A stretch of DNA of 43,883 nucleotides, taken from assembly GCF_018613835.1 (NCBI RefSeq), contig NZ_JAGGPM010000051.1:1-43883 (forward strand), written 5' to 3'. Source of the DNA: Arthrobacter sp. ISL-5 (GTDB taxonomy: Bacteria; Actinomycetota; Actinomycetes; Actinomycetales; Micrococcaceae). Numbering within the stretch: position 1 is the stretch's first letter; the number at the start of each line of letters is the position of its first letter. This document shows positions 16,027 to 24,744 of the stretch, piece by piece. Made by a program: the position numbers and the translations under genes. The notes under the pieces were generated by a model. The model worked only from the letters and a program-made list of their open reading frames with translations, had not been told where the DNA came from and ran no database searches.

Positions 16027-16030
16027 TGCT

Positions 16031-16057
16031 TGCAACCGATCTCAGCAACCGATCTCA
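16031..16057 (+). promoter_or_regulatory. double LacI-type operator
   Basis: TGCAACCGATCTCA at 16031-16044 and a second copy sharing one base at 16044-16057, the same 13-bp tandem period as at the other three promoters of the island. Confidence 0.78.
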
Positions 16058-16254
16058 TTCATGAAGTATGGGGAGGCTGGATAAGCTTCTTTCCCACTTC
16101 AAGTCAGGCAGCGCCTAGGCGTTGCTCCGGCTGTTGGTCTTGGCAGTCGGCTGTCCCGTCGACCCGATTTACAGCCGGGCGAGACCCGCACACCGAGGTG
16201 TCCGGGAATACTCAAATACCCCTTCGCAGCAAACGTGAAAATATGGAGAGTTCA

Positions 16255-17673
16255 ATGAAGACCTCACAAGAATCCGTCGGCAGTCCAGACACTTCGGAGC
16301 TTCCCGAAGCGTCTGAGCCCCCTCGCCGCACCCTCAATATGGTGGCAGGCACGATCGGCCATTTCGTGGAGTGGTACGACTGGTACATTTACGGGCTGCT
16401 GGCGGCGGTGTTCTCATCGCAGATATTTCCAAGCGATTCCCAGTTCGCCTCCCTTGTCGCAGCACTGCTCACCTATGCGGTCGGGTTTTTTGTACGCCCG
16501 CTCAGCGGAATTATCATCTCTCCACTGGCCGACCGATTCGGCCGAAGGCTCATCTTGACGCTGTCCATCTCCGGGATGGCGCTCGGCTCGCTCATTATCG
16601 GCCTCACACCTTCATTTGCGACCATCGGCTACGCAGCGCCTGCTCTGTTCCTGTTCGCACGCGTCATCCAGGGCATCTCGGCCGGTAGTGAGGGGCAGAG
16701 CGCCATTGCATTCATGGTTGAACACGCTCCCGCGAACCGGAGGGGCCTGTTCGGTTCCTTCACCAACATGGCGAGCGGCCTCGCGACCCTCGTAGCGACC
16801 GGCGCCGCGGCCATTGTGACATCATCCTTTACTCCAGCGGACCTCGCCGCCTGGGGTTGGCGCATCCCGTTCGTCGTAGGGGGCATACTCGGCGTCGTCG
16901 GTCTCATTCTGCGGGCACGCGCAGAAGAGACCCCTGAGTTTGAGGCAAGTGCCCTCGTCGATCAAAAGTCCGCCGCGGCCCGCCTGATGGACCTGCTTCG
17001 CGAACACCCGAAGGCGCTGCTGCAGGCAGCAGCGCTCTCTGCCCCCGCCGTGGCGTATTACACCTGGGCTACGTTCCTTCCCACCTACGCCAAGCTGACC
17101 ACCGGCCGGGACCTGGCCTCCACCCTGGCCGGGAGCGTTATCGGACTGGCATTGCTCGTTATCATCGTGCCCGTCTGCGGTGCGCTCTCTGATCGACTCG
17201 GCCGGCGCAAAATCTTTCCCATCATCGGTGCCATCGGCATGATCGTTCTCTTCTACCCAATGCTCCTGCTGCTGAACCAGCCGGGCTTCGGCGTTTATGT
17301 TCTGGTATCGGCGTCCGGGTGGGTCGTTCTCGGCATCTGGCAGTCGGTGTATCCGACCATCCAGGCCGAACTGTTCCCAGCCGCGGTACGGGTATCGGGC
17401 ATTGGCTTCGCACACCAAATCGTGATTGCCGTCTTCGGTGGTACCGCGCCGCTGATCGCCGCCGCATTCGTCGGCGCCGGAAATCCCATGTTCGTAGCGA
17501 TCTACATGACAGTCATCGTCGCCATCTGCCTCGCCGTCTATTTCACGCTCCCGGAGACCGGCGCCCGCAGTGGCCGCGCCACCGTGGCACTCGCTGACTC
17601 TGAGGTACTCGAAGGCGAGCACCTGCTCCTGGGCACTCAGTCGGCCACCAACGAGGCTAGGCGTTCCCGGTAG
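16255..17673 (+). CDS. MFS transporter, metabolite:H+ symporter (MHS) family
   Basis: Proton symporter of 472 residues with twelve membrane segments. Start chosen at ATG 16255 behind TGGAGAG; ATG 16243 is possible, the reading from 15748 is not. After a hydrophilic N-terminus of about 30 residues comes the MHS signature GTIGHFVEWYDWYIYG, then the MFS loop motif ADRFGRRLILTLS, and a second copy SDRLGRRKIFPII in the C-terminal half. Family members carry organic acids, betaines or aromatic acids (ShiA, KgtP, ProP). Under the shared LacI-type operator this one probably imports an acidic sugar derivative such as a uronate or aldonate, complementary to the ABC importer. An imperfect terminator follows. 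Confidence 0.88.
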   Translation: MKTSQESVGSPDTSELPEASEPPRRTLNMVAGTIGHFVEWYDWYIYGLLAAVFSSQIFPSDSQFASLVAALLTYAVGFFVRPLSGIIISPLADRFGRRLILTLSISGMALGSLIIGLTPSFATIGYAAPALFLFARVIQGISAGSEGQSAIAFMVEHAPANRRGLFGSFTNMASGLATLVATGAAAIVTSSFTPADLAAWGWRIPFVVGGILGVVGLILRARAEETPEFEASALVDQKSAAARLMDLLREHPKALLQAAALSAPAVAYYTWATFLPTYAKLTTGRDLASTLAGSVIGLALLVIIVPVCGALSDRLGRRKIFPIIGAIGMIVLFYPMLLLLNQPGFGVYVLVSASGWVVLGIWQSVYPTIQAELFPAAVRVSGIGFAHQIVIAVFGGTAPLIAAAFVGAGNPMFVAIYMTVIVAICLAVYFTLPETGARSGRATVALADSEVLEGEHLLLGTQSATNEARRSR

Positions 17674-17696
17674 CACGCATGTCCCTAGGAAGCCGT

Positions 17697-17751
17697 GGCG
17701 GCTCGCCCAGACAACAAGGGGCGTCTCTTCCCCGGGTCTCGTCGAGCCGCC
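17697..17751 (+). terminator. possible terminator after MHS gene
   Basis: GGCGGCTCG at 17697-17705 pairs with CGAGCCGCC at 17743-17751, and inside the loop GGGG pairs with CCCC across CGTCTCTT. No U-run follows, so termination strength is uncertain. Confidence 0.45.
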
Positions 17752-17854
17752 CGGCTCGCCAAGGGCGCGATCCCTTGCGCAGATCAAATTCAAAATTGCG
17801 TTATGAGTGAAACACTCTTTCTCCATAGGCGCAGAACTGAGAGGACGCTTTCAA

Positions 17855-18676
17855 GTGAACCAATTGATTATTAATACATTTTCCTATCTATGGTCATCTA
17901 CGGCAATTGATGCAATAGCCGACCTGGTCGATCATGGATATAAGACTTTTGAAGTTCCGATTAGCTCTCCACACTGTTGGCCGGATGAAATCTCCAACTC
18001 GGAGCGTTCGGCAACTTATACAAGGCTCAATGAATACGGCGCCAAAATCAGGTCACTCAACGCCGGTGGGTATGACATCAATCTGGCCAGCCCTGGCGCT
18101 AATATGCGTCGCAAAAGCATCGAGCACATTAAGTCCGTAATTGACTTGGCTGCAGCCTGGGATGTCCCCGAGGTTGTAATATCTCCGGGCACAAGACGCC
18201 CAATGATCTCACCTTCGCTCGAAAAGACCTCCGGGTGGATGTACGAGAGCCTGGAGAATCTGATTCCGCTGGCCAAACAGGCTGGCACGCGACTACTTTT
18301 CGAAAACACTCCTTATTGCTTCACCCCTACCATCCAGGACCTGGCAGGCGTCGTAAGCACTATCAACGACGATTCAGTCAAGATCGTGTACGACGTCGCG
18401 AATGCTGCTTACATAGGAGAGGATCCCGTAGAGAGCTTGCTCGCCAACCACGAATCAATTGGACTTGTGCATATTTCCGATACAGGCACGGAAACCTGGG
18501 GTCACGATCCAATCGGCACCGGAGTGATCGACTGGAAGGGACTGGGCAATGCCGTCAGAGAAACATGCGGAGTCAACAACGTCGTTCTTGAGATCATTCG
18601 CGAAGAGAACCCGGTGCACGAATTCGAGAAGGCAATGCAGGACCTCAAAAATCAAGGCTGGGAACTGGGAAAGTAA
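17855..18676 (+). CDS. sugar phosphate isomerase/epimerase (AP endonuclease 2 fold)
   Basis: TIM-barrel metal enzyme of 273 residues, from the GTG at 17855 behind GAGAGGACG; the frame could open at 17807 but that extension lacks homology-like character and a site. Predicted metal ligands: Glu in TRLLFENTPYC, Asp in KIVYDVANAAY, His in IGLVHISDTG and Glu in NNVVLEIIREE; GHDPIGTGVIDW is typical of the family. It is distant from the isomerase at 11085-11975. Its base composition is clearly less GC-rich than the genes to the left and it has no copy of the LacI-type operator, so it may have come from another source. An SDR gene follows; together they could epimerise a sugar through a keto intermediate. 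Substrate unknown. Confidence 0.82.
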   Translation: MNQLIINTFSYLWSSTAIDAIADLVDHGYKTFEVPISSPHCWPDEISNSERSATYTRLNEYGAKIRSLNAGGYDINLASPGANMRRKSIEHIKSVIDLAAAWDVPEVVISPGTRRPMISPSLEKTSGWMYESLENLIPLAKQAGTRLLFENTPYCFTPTIQDLAGVVSTINDDSVKIVYDVANAAYIGEDPVESLLANHESIGLVHISDTGTETWGHDPIGTGVIDWKGLGNAVRETCGVNNVVLEIIREENPVHEFEKAMQDLKNQGWELGK

Positions 18677-18789
18677 CCCCTGAATGGGGAGATCACGACG
18701 CATCAGCTGATCGTTGTAATAAAATAATGGGACTGATTTACATTGCGAATTGAACTGCAAGCGATCTGAGACTTGCAGTCCATGATTTT

Positions 18790-18805
18790 CTACCATATCT
18801 GGTAG
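18790..18805. promoter_or_regulatory. inverted repeat upstream of SDR gene
   Basis: CTACCA-TATC-TGGTAG, perfect 6-bp arms, about 46 bases upstream of the SDR start in an AT-rich stretch. Size and place fit a small dimeric-repressor operator (GntR-like spacing), but no cognate regulator is identified. Confidence 0.4.
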
Positions 18806-18851
18806 TCAAAAATGATTCTCTTGTCAATCCCAGATAAAAGGAGTGTGTACG

Positions 18852-19643
18852 ATGAGAGCTTTGGTTAGTGGCGGAAGTAGCGGCATAGGCGCGTCTACGT
18901 GCCTGAGAATCGCAGAGGCGGCTCTTGCTCGGGGCGTGCACCCGATGATTGCGGTGTGTGGACACGAATCGAACGGTAGCCAAGAGCAAGTCGTTCGTTC
19001 CATCCAGTCAATGGGAGGTACCGCCATCGCATTGGCAGGCGACCTCGGAGATCCCGAGGTGCCAAGTCAACTGGTCGGAGCTGCGGTAGCCGAATTCGGT
19101 GGCCTGGACACGTTGGTAGCGAATGCCGGAATGGCTAAGCCTGGCGCAATCTGTGACCTATCTGTTGAGGACTGGGACGGCATGTTCTCCGTTAACCTCC
19201 GCGGCCCGTGGCTTCTTGCCAAAGCAAGCTACCCGCATTTGAGGCAGAGCCGCGGCTCAGCTTGTTTTACCTCTTCAATGTCTGGCCAGCTACCACATGC
19301 CGGATCAGGTGCTTACAGCCCCAGCAAGGCTGCGTTGACGATGCTGGCCCAAACACTTGCGCTGGAATGGGCACCTGAAGGAATTCGTGTAAATGTGGTA
19401 TCCCCGGGTATGACTCACACACGGATGACTGAAAAAATGTATGAAGATCCTCAAATCAAGAAGGCAAGGGAAGATATTATCCCGTTGGCAAGAATTGGAG
19501 ATCCCACGGACATTGCGAACGTGATCGAATTTCTCGTAAGCCCTCTATCGGGTTATGTCACCGGGCAAGACATCTGTGTCGATGGTGGATTCTCTAAGTC
19601 TATTCTTAGCCATATTCCTGGTCGACCCAGCTCCAAATCCTGA
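18852..19643 (+). CDS. short-chain dehydrogenase/reductase (SDR)
   Basis: Classical SDR of 263 residues. ATG 18852 is eight bases behind AAAGGAG; a GTG at 18843 overlaps that site and is rejected. SGGSSGIG at residues 6-13 is the NAD(P) motif, VANAGMA the NAG motif, TSSMSGQLPH holds the catalytic serine, AYSPSK the Tyr-Lys pair, NVVSPGMTHTRM the PG motif and GYVTGQDICVDGGF the C-terminal signature. Codon use is less GC-rich than the left-hand catabolic operons, like the preceding isomerase gene 175 bases upstream, so the two were probably acquired together. Likely acts on a sugar or polyol; substrate unknown. A long inverted repeat follows as a possible terminator. Confidence 0.9.
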   Translation: MRALVSGGSSGIGASTCLRIAEAALARGVHPMIAVCGHESNGSQEQVVRSIQSMGGTAIALAGDLGDPEVPSQLVGAAVAEFGGLDTLVANAGMAKPGAICDLSVEDWDGMFSVNLRGPWLLAKASYPHLRQSRGSACFTSSMSGQLPHAGSGAYSPSKAALTMLAQTLALEWAPEGIRVNVVSPGMTHTRMTEKMYEDPQIKKAREDIIPLARIGDPTDIANVIEFLVSPLSGYVTGQDICVDGGFSKSILSHIPGRPSSKS

Positions 19644-19724
19644 CACCCGGTCCGTACCGACACCCCGGAAAGTGACGTAGCCGTCGCCCGGAGCAACGGC
19701 AACCCCGCCACCGCAACGCTCACC

Positions 19725-19773
19725 ACCCGGCGACGTCAAACCCACGCATTGCCCTGGCCTGACGTCGCCGGGT
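19725..19773. terminator. long inverted repeat, possible bidirectional terminator
   Basis: ACCCGGCGACGTCA at 19725-19738 and its exact complement at 19760-19773, loop 21 bases. It follows the SDR gene; the stem is strong but lacks a U-run, so it could also be the scar or end of a mobile element. Confidence 0.5.
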
Positions 19774-20031
19774 AGAGCACCGTTACGCGTTGGGGGCGGT
19801 CCCGCTCAGCTGTCCCTTCGTCGGGCCGGCACGGTAATGAAGCACGCGTGGTGCCGGTGGGTGTCGCACAAGGTCTCATGAGGGGGCATCACCTTCTCGG
19901 CCGGGACTGGTACAGGTGGATTTATGGGGCAATCCAGATTCAGAGGCTTCGCGGGAAGCGGCAGGCCGCCAAGGGCGCATAGACGGTCACCCTGATCCTC
20001 ATTCCCAGATATCAATACAAGAGGAGGCGCC

Positions 20032-20310
20032 TTGTATATCGCAAAGAACGTCTTGGATGGCACGGAATGGACCGCCACAGAATTTGCGGGACTCCTACCA
20101 GAAAAACGGAAAGTAGCCCGGCAGGAATTGGCATGCCTGTCCTGTGACGGCCCCGCGGTATTTCGAGCAGGACAAAAGCGCCGGCCGTCATTCGCGGCCC
20201 GGCACCGTCACGGCTGCCAGCTGGTTTCGCCAACATGGAGCGCTTTCGAATACCTGGCAGGACCAAGACGCCACAATTGGCCCGCAGGCGCGCACACCGC
20301 CGGAGGGTGA
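20032..20310 (+). pseudogene. N-terminal fragment of cysteine-rich plasmid protein
   Basis: A TTG at 20032 stands behind a perfect AGGAGG and opens a frame of 92 residues starting MYIAKNVLDGTEWTATEFAG. The next part, QELACLSCDGPAVFRAGQKR followed by FAARHRHGC, holds a CxxC pair and a later His/Cys cluster like the zinc-binding N-terminal domain of CoiA-like competence proteins and related proteins of actinobacterial plasmids. The frame then runs into unlike sequence and stops, while a second + frame over 20144-20416 shows a possible continuation, so I read this as a truncated or frameshifted gene. Function is unknown; the zinc-ribbon call is from pattern only. Confidence 0.45.
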
Positions 20311-20514
20311 CCCGCATCCCGGACAAGACCGCTTCTGGTTCGAAGTTTCCCTACCTCTGCAGCGGATCTTTGCGCTCACGGGCACTGGGAAGCCCGCAGG
20401 GCATCATCTTCTTTGAGTCCGCAACGCTCCGAACCAGCACGGGCACGCATTGCAGTCTTTGCCAGAATCAGGCCCCGCCTTACCGTGCCGACCGAGACCT
20501 TGGAAGGGAACCTC

Positions 20515-21323
20515 GTGAGTCCTGCAGCGCGATCCATGATTCCCGAGCAGAGGCACCAAGAAATCCTCCGCCTCCTGCGGCAGGAGGGCATCCTGAGTGT
20601 TCGCAACCTAACTGCCTATATGAATGTCTCTCACATGACGGTCCGCCGTGACATCACTGCCTTGGAGGCCAGTGGCCAAGTGGCCTCAGTCCATTGGCGG
20701 CGTTCGGCTAGCCGAGTGGAACAGCCAAGAACCTCCTAGGGAAACTTGAAATTCGGGCCCAACCTGGACTCCCGCGCGAAAAGGCGATTGCCGAACTTGC
20801 GGCCAGTCGAGGATGACATGGTTGTTTCCTCGACGCCGGCACCACTTGTCAATCAGTAGTGCCCTTCCTCGCCGCGCGCCAGCACCTTACCGTGGTGACC
20901 AACGACTTCTACATCGTCACCAGCTTGTTCGACTACCCGAACATTGAAACAATCCACACTGGCGGAGCGGTGGACCCGACTAGCGCTTCCAGCTACGGCC
21001 GCCTCGCCGCAGAAGTGCTCAAATTCGTCAACATCGATCTGTCCTTCCTCAGCACCGGCACTTGGAACACTTCCAGGGGTCTCATGGCGTCTTCCGTGGA
21101 CAAAGTCGAGGTAAAACGGGCAGCCCTCGAAGCGTCGTCATCGCGCTTCCTATTGGCGGACAGCACTAAGTTCGGCACGGTCTCCCGTTTCAACGTTGTA
21201 CCTTTGGAAAGGCTCGACGGTGTCGTAACTGACGATCAACTGCCCCTGGACATGCAAGACAACATTCGGGAACTTGGTGTTGCCGTCCGCTTGGCGACTT
21301 TCAGCAAAGCTGCTAAAACCTAA
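20515..21323 (+). pseudogene. DeoR-family transcriptional regulator, several frameshifts
   Basis: Begins at GTG 20515 behind GGAAGGGAA. The N-terminal helix-turn-helix is intact: IPEQRHQEILRLLRQEGILS then LTAYMNVSHMTVRRDITALE. After about residue 60 the reading shifts: an extra base before the GGVRLAEW segment, another near 20743, loss of bases around 20805 and a missing T near 20825. The effector domain then reads cleanly from DAGTTC through VVPFLAARQHLTVVTNDFYI and LSFLSTGTWNTSRGLMASS to the stop at 21323, including the typical DSTKFG segment (LADSTKFGTVSRF). At least four separate lesions show long decay. In life such repressors control sugar operons through a phosphosugar ligand; no target is visible here. 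Confidence 0.85.
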
Positions 21324-21424
21324 CCTGCGGGCAACAATAGTAGCCGCGGCCGACGACACTTGTGGTCCTTTTTGGCCAAGACAACTGGCGTGCACCTCCA
21401 GCGCCAACCGCAGCTACCTGACCG

Positions 21425-21560
21425 GCAGTGGCATCATCAAAGTCACCATACCCGAGCGGTCAGATCAGATCGCCGGACGGGCCGTCGCGGTTCCAAAGGC
21501 GGCCGTCCGCGATCCTTCGACAGGGAGACCTCCAAAGGCCGGAAACACACCCTAAGGCCG
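21425..21560 (+). mobile_element. remnant of IS5-family transposase
   Basis: In two successive frames the bases encode KVTIPERSDQIAG and then GRRGSKGGRPRSFDRETSKG followed by RK. This matches the C-terminal part of IS5/IS427-group transposases, where IPxxxDQ is followed by a basic RRGSxGGRPPxFDRExYKxRN block. The following catalytic region (NxxERxFNxxKxWR) and the N-terminal half are absent, so this is a dead fragment. Confidence 0.6.
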
Positions 21561-22516
21561 CACAGCCGGCTGACGCCATCCATCTGCCAGAACTCCAAGC
21601 TCAAGAGCCTCACAGCGAACCCGGGACCTGCACCTGCATTTTGCAGTTGTACCTCGCGAGCTGGCCACTCCGGTCGTCAACAAATCCTCGGACGGAAAGC
21701 GGTCAGCTTGCGCTATACCCCAACCTGACGTCAGGTGGGTGGCTCGGAGCTGTCAGGATAGGGGTCTTTCTTCTTTCTCTGACGATGAACTCGAGAAACT
21801 CGAGAAACTCGAGAAACTCATAGATCACAGCCTGACACTTCTGACTTGTCCCAGCGGCACCATCGCATAAATCCTGGTCTTCCATGGCGTTTGCCTGCCT
21901 CAAAAGAGCCCGCTGACGGTGCGCCCAAGCGTTACACGGGAGCTGATCGCACGCATTTTTGTTCCGGGCGGCCGCCGTTTGGCCATCACTTCTATTCCTG
22001 GGCAAGGCGACAGGTCGGTTCTTATCGCGATGCCGGGTGGGGGGTAGTCACCGGTCGTTCTCGGAGATCGTAGATCGCGCCATGAACCAAACATCCCCCT
22101 AGCCAATATCAGATTGGCGAAGCCTCCGATAGCCGTGCAGGTTGTCTAGAAAGCTTCTCCCAATTGACGAGAACAATGCGGACAGGGGTCTGCCCTGAGC
22201 TGGCGACTTGTCCGTCATACGGTCCCGTTCCCCCGCGTCCATGAACCATCAGAAGCATCTTCGCTGTTTGTCATTCTGATCCTCCATCATCGCTGGGCGG
22301 GTCCTCCGCGCAACCAGGGCGCTACGCGCCGCTCACTACCCACAATTTCGGTCGGCGCTCCTCCGTCGCTTATTTCCTCCCGAAATTATGGACCGCTCCG
22401 CGGTTCCCCAAGTTGCACTCCGGACCCTCAAACCCAGCGGTGACTCCGTTATCAGAACGACGCACAACCCTGACAGACACACCCGGTGCCCGCCAGTAGC
22501 TGAAGGAGAAGAAATC
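21561..22516. other. gene-free region with repeat
   Basis: Apart from the 9-bp tandem repeat listed separately I see no gene with an acceptable start and codon pattern. The last 100 bases hold the leader of the DUF4192 gene (AAGGAGAAG just before its ATG). Confidence 0.4.
21788..21820. repeat. 9-bp tandem repeat
   Basis: Three full copies of AACTCGAGA followed by a partial copy, in a frame that would add Asn-Ser-Arg units on one strand or Glu-Phe-Leu on the other. Each unit contains the palindrome CTCGAG. Probably replication slippage; no protein around it is convincing. Confidence 0.8.
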
Positions 22517-23548
22517 ATGGAACCGCTCACCATCAAAACCCCCGCCGACGTCCTCAGTTTCGTCGGTCACACGCTCGGGTTCTGGCCGCACGAGAGCCTC
22601 GTGTGCATCACCTTGGACGCCAACCGTGTCGGCGCAACACTCAGGGTTGACCTCCCCACCCGCGCGGGCGGACTCCGGTACGCCCGCACCGTCGCCGACT
22701 ACCTCGCCCACGACACGAGCGCCGCGAGCGTCCTCTTCGCCGTCTACACCTCCGAGCCCCAGAAACGCGGGCAACCCAAACCGCACGCCGCAACCATCGC
22801 AGCACTCACGTGCGCGCTGGCCGAACGGGGAATGACCATCCGGGACGGACTCCTCGTCGGAGACGAGACTGTTTCCCCGTACGACGGCGACCCAGGGGAC
22901 GGTGTGACACTGCCGTTGACAGCCACGCAGTCCAGCCAGATCAACGCCGAATTCGTCTACCGCGGCAGCGCGATCGAACCGAGTGACCGCATCACCCTGC
23001 CGGCCTCGACGAAGGAAACCCGGACCGCGGACGCCGTCGACGACCGCGTGAAAACCATCCGCAGGATGAACCCCGGCGAAGCGCTCGAGCAAGGCAGGGC
23101 ACTGTGGGACGGCATGCTCGACGCGATCAGCTACCCGGACGACGATCAGACCATCAGCCTGATCGCCAATTTCCAGGTCCCTGCCATCCGTGACCAGCTC
23201 ATGGCCGATATCCCGGGAATCGACGAACCGATGGACCGGGTTCTCCTCGCCCAAACCCACGGCAACCCGCAGTGGTCCCGGGTCGAATGGGCGCAGCAGC
23301 TGCTGCTTCACGCCTACACGCACAGCAGCACCGATCACTCGGCGCCCATCCTCACCGCGATCGCCTACGTCAACTGGTGGGAAGGCAAGGGCAGCAAAGC
23401 CCACCAGTTCCTGCAGCTCGCGCTCGAAGCCGACCCCGCCTACCGTTTGGCCAGGCTCAGCGACCTGATGATCGGCTCCGGAATGGTTGCCGGCTGGAAC
23501 ATGGACAAGGACCGGGCCTTCCGGCCCTGGGGCCTCGAGGCATCCTAG
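22517..23548 (+). CDS. DUF4192 family protein
   Basis: 343-residue protein of unknown function typical of actinobacterial plasmids and chromosomes. ATG 22517 follows AAGGAGAAG; the frame is open to 22388 but that part has no site. The N-terminus IKTPADVLSFVGHTLGFWPH followed by ESLVCITLDANRVGATLRVD is the hallmark of DUF4192. The C-terminal part has repeated hydrophobic helices, among them LTAIAYVNWWEGKGSKAHQF, resembling a short TPR-like stretch. It converges with the alpha/beta hydrolase gene, whose stop lies only eight bases away, so transcripts collide here. The family is often found near conjugation genes on Arthrobacter-type plasmids, but its role is not established. Confidence 0.85.
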   Translation: MEPLTIKTPADVLSFVGHTLGFWPHESLVCITLDANRVGATLRVDLPTRAGGLRYARTVADYLAHDTSAASVLFAVYTSEPQKRGQPKPHAATIAALTCALAERGMTIRDGLLVGDETVSPYDGDPGDGVTLPLTATQSSQINAEFVYRGSAIEPSDRITLPASTKETRTADAVDDRVKTIRRMNPGEALEQGRALWDGMLDAISYPDDDQTISLIANFQVPAIRDQLMADIPGIDEPMDRVLLAQTHGNPQWSRVEWAQQLLLHAYTHSSTDHSAPILTAIAYVNWWEGKGSKAHQFLQLALEADPAYRLARLSDLMIGSGMVAGWNMDKDRAFRPWGLEAS

Positions 23549-23556
23549 ACCCTCTG

Positions 23557-24744
23557 TCAGGGGGATGCGGCGGGCGACGGCGGGGCGGTCCTCAGCCAGT
23601 CGAACACCGCCGTGTCCCACCCGTCCGGGTCCGAGTTCCACTCCTGCGTGTGCTCCGCCGAGGGGAAAGTGAGCAACGTTGCCAGCCCGGGGCGACGCGC
23701 GACAAAATCGCGGGAAATGGCAAAGGGCGTCGAGCGGTCCCCTTCGTTGTGGATGACAAGGATGGGGACATTGAGTTCGTTCGCCCGGGCCAAAAAGCCC
23801 AGGGTATGAAAGCTCAATGGGGCGTCCAGGCCGGTGATCCAGCGCATTCCGGATGAACCCAGCATCTGCAGTCCAAGCCGGGCAACCCAACCTGGAAGCC
23901 CACTCGACCGGGCGTTGCCCACCAGCGTGCTTCGCCAATCAATAACGGGTGCGTTGACCACCAGCCGGGAGATGCGGTGGCGAAACTCCGACGACGCCGC
24001 CAGCTGGAGCGCGATTGAGGCACCAAGGGACCAGCCGAAAAGCACAACGTTACGCGCACCACCCTGACTCACGGCATATAAGACCGCAGCTTCGACGTCG
24101 TGCCATTCGGTCTCCCCCAGGTGGTACCGCCTGTCCGCGGATGCAGGCGCATCCCAGTCGTTCCGGAATGAAACGACCAGGGATGTGTATCCCAGCCGGT
24201 CCGCAACGGGCACACCGCGGAGTGCCCCGGCCTTCGATCCGCCGAGGCCATGAATGTGGATCGCCCATGTGGAGGAATCCGCGGACGCACGCGGAGGCGC
24301 GAACTTCCACGCCGGCGCCACGCCGTTCTCGACTGGAATCTCAACGTCCGAGTAGGGCAGCCCCAACGGATCCGGAGTCGGGTAGACGTACCCGCTCCAG
24401 ATGCCGGCCTTTGCCAGCAACAGATCCCCGGAATCAACCCGTTCAACGCGGCGGGTCACCGTCCCGGCGCCAGCGTCAGTAGACACAATCTCGCCGATGC
24501 AGGCGTGGCCCGTTCCGTTGGCAAACCAGATGCTGTAGCGGCCTGGAACCGTGGTCCGTGCCGATGCCGGCAACTCGACCAGCAGCGCTTCGTTGGCGTC
24601 GTGGAACACCCGGCGGATTGGCAGATCTTCTCTCCGCCACGTCTTCGGCACTACAACTTCCCGGGCAAAATAGGCTGCCCCAAGAAATGCCGCGGCGCTA
24701 ACCAAACCACAACCGATGGCGACGCCAAGGACAGCCCTACGCAT
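23557..24744 (-). CDS. membrane-anchored or secreted alpha/beta hydrolase
   Basis: 395-residue serine hydrolase. The first residues (MRRAVLGVAIGCGLVSAAAF) form an uncleaved signal anchor or signal peptide, so it acts at or outside the membrane. Catalytic landmarks: oxyanion segment IHIHGLGGSKAG, nucleophile elbow LFGWSLGAS, acid in VIHNEGDRSTPF and final histidine in PSAEHTQEW. A region of about 150 residues precedes the hydrolase core. The start overlaps the end of the EspR-like regulator gene by eight bases, making it the last gene of a four-gene overlapping operon with a metalloprotease, a DUF6545 membrane protein and the regulator. The substrate is unknown; ester, peptide or lipid are all possible. 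Its fixed place in this operon hints at envelope modification or signal processing. Confidence 0.85.
   Translation of the reverse strand: MRRAVLGVAIGCGLVSAAAFLGAAYFAREVVVPKTWRREDLPIRRVFHDANEALLVELPASARTTVPGRYSIWFANGTGHACIGEIVSTDAGAGTVTRRVERVDSGDLLLAKAGIWSGYVYPTPDPLGLPYSDVEIPVENGVAPAWKFAPPRASADSSTWAIHIHGLGGSKAGALRGVPVADRLGYTSLVVSFRNDWDAPASADRRYHLGETEWHDVEAAVLYAVSQGGARNVVLFGWSLGASIALQLAASSEFRHRISRLVVNAPVIDWRSTLVGNARSSGLPGWVARLGLQMLGSSGMRWITGLDAPLSFHTLGFLARANELNVPILVIHNEGDRSTPFAISRDFVARRPGLATLLTFPSAEHTQEWNSDPDGWDTAVFDWLRTAPPSPAASP

Noticed and set aside
16822..17826. Minus-strand frame of 334 codons
   Set aside because: Antisense to the MHS transporter gene, with the repetitive acidic/glycine composition of a GC-rich shadow.
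21788..21820. Short tandem repeat considered as CRISPR or iterons
   Set aside because: Units of 9 bp without spacers; too short for CRISPR and no rep gene near, so simple slippage repeat.
22370..23938. Long minus-strand open frame of about 522 codons
   Set aside because: It is antisense to the DUF4192 gene and runs into the hydrolase gene; glycine/arginine-rich shadow composition, no ribosome binding site, no family.
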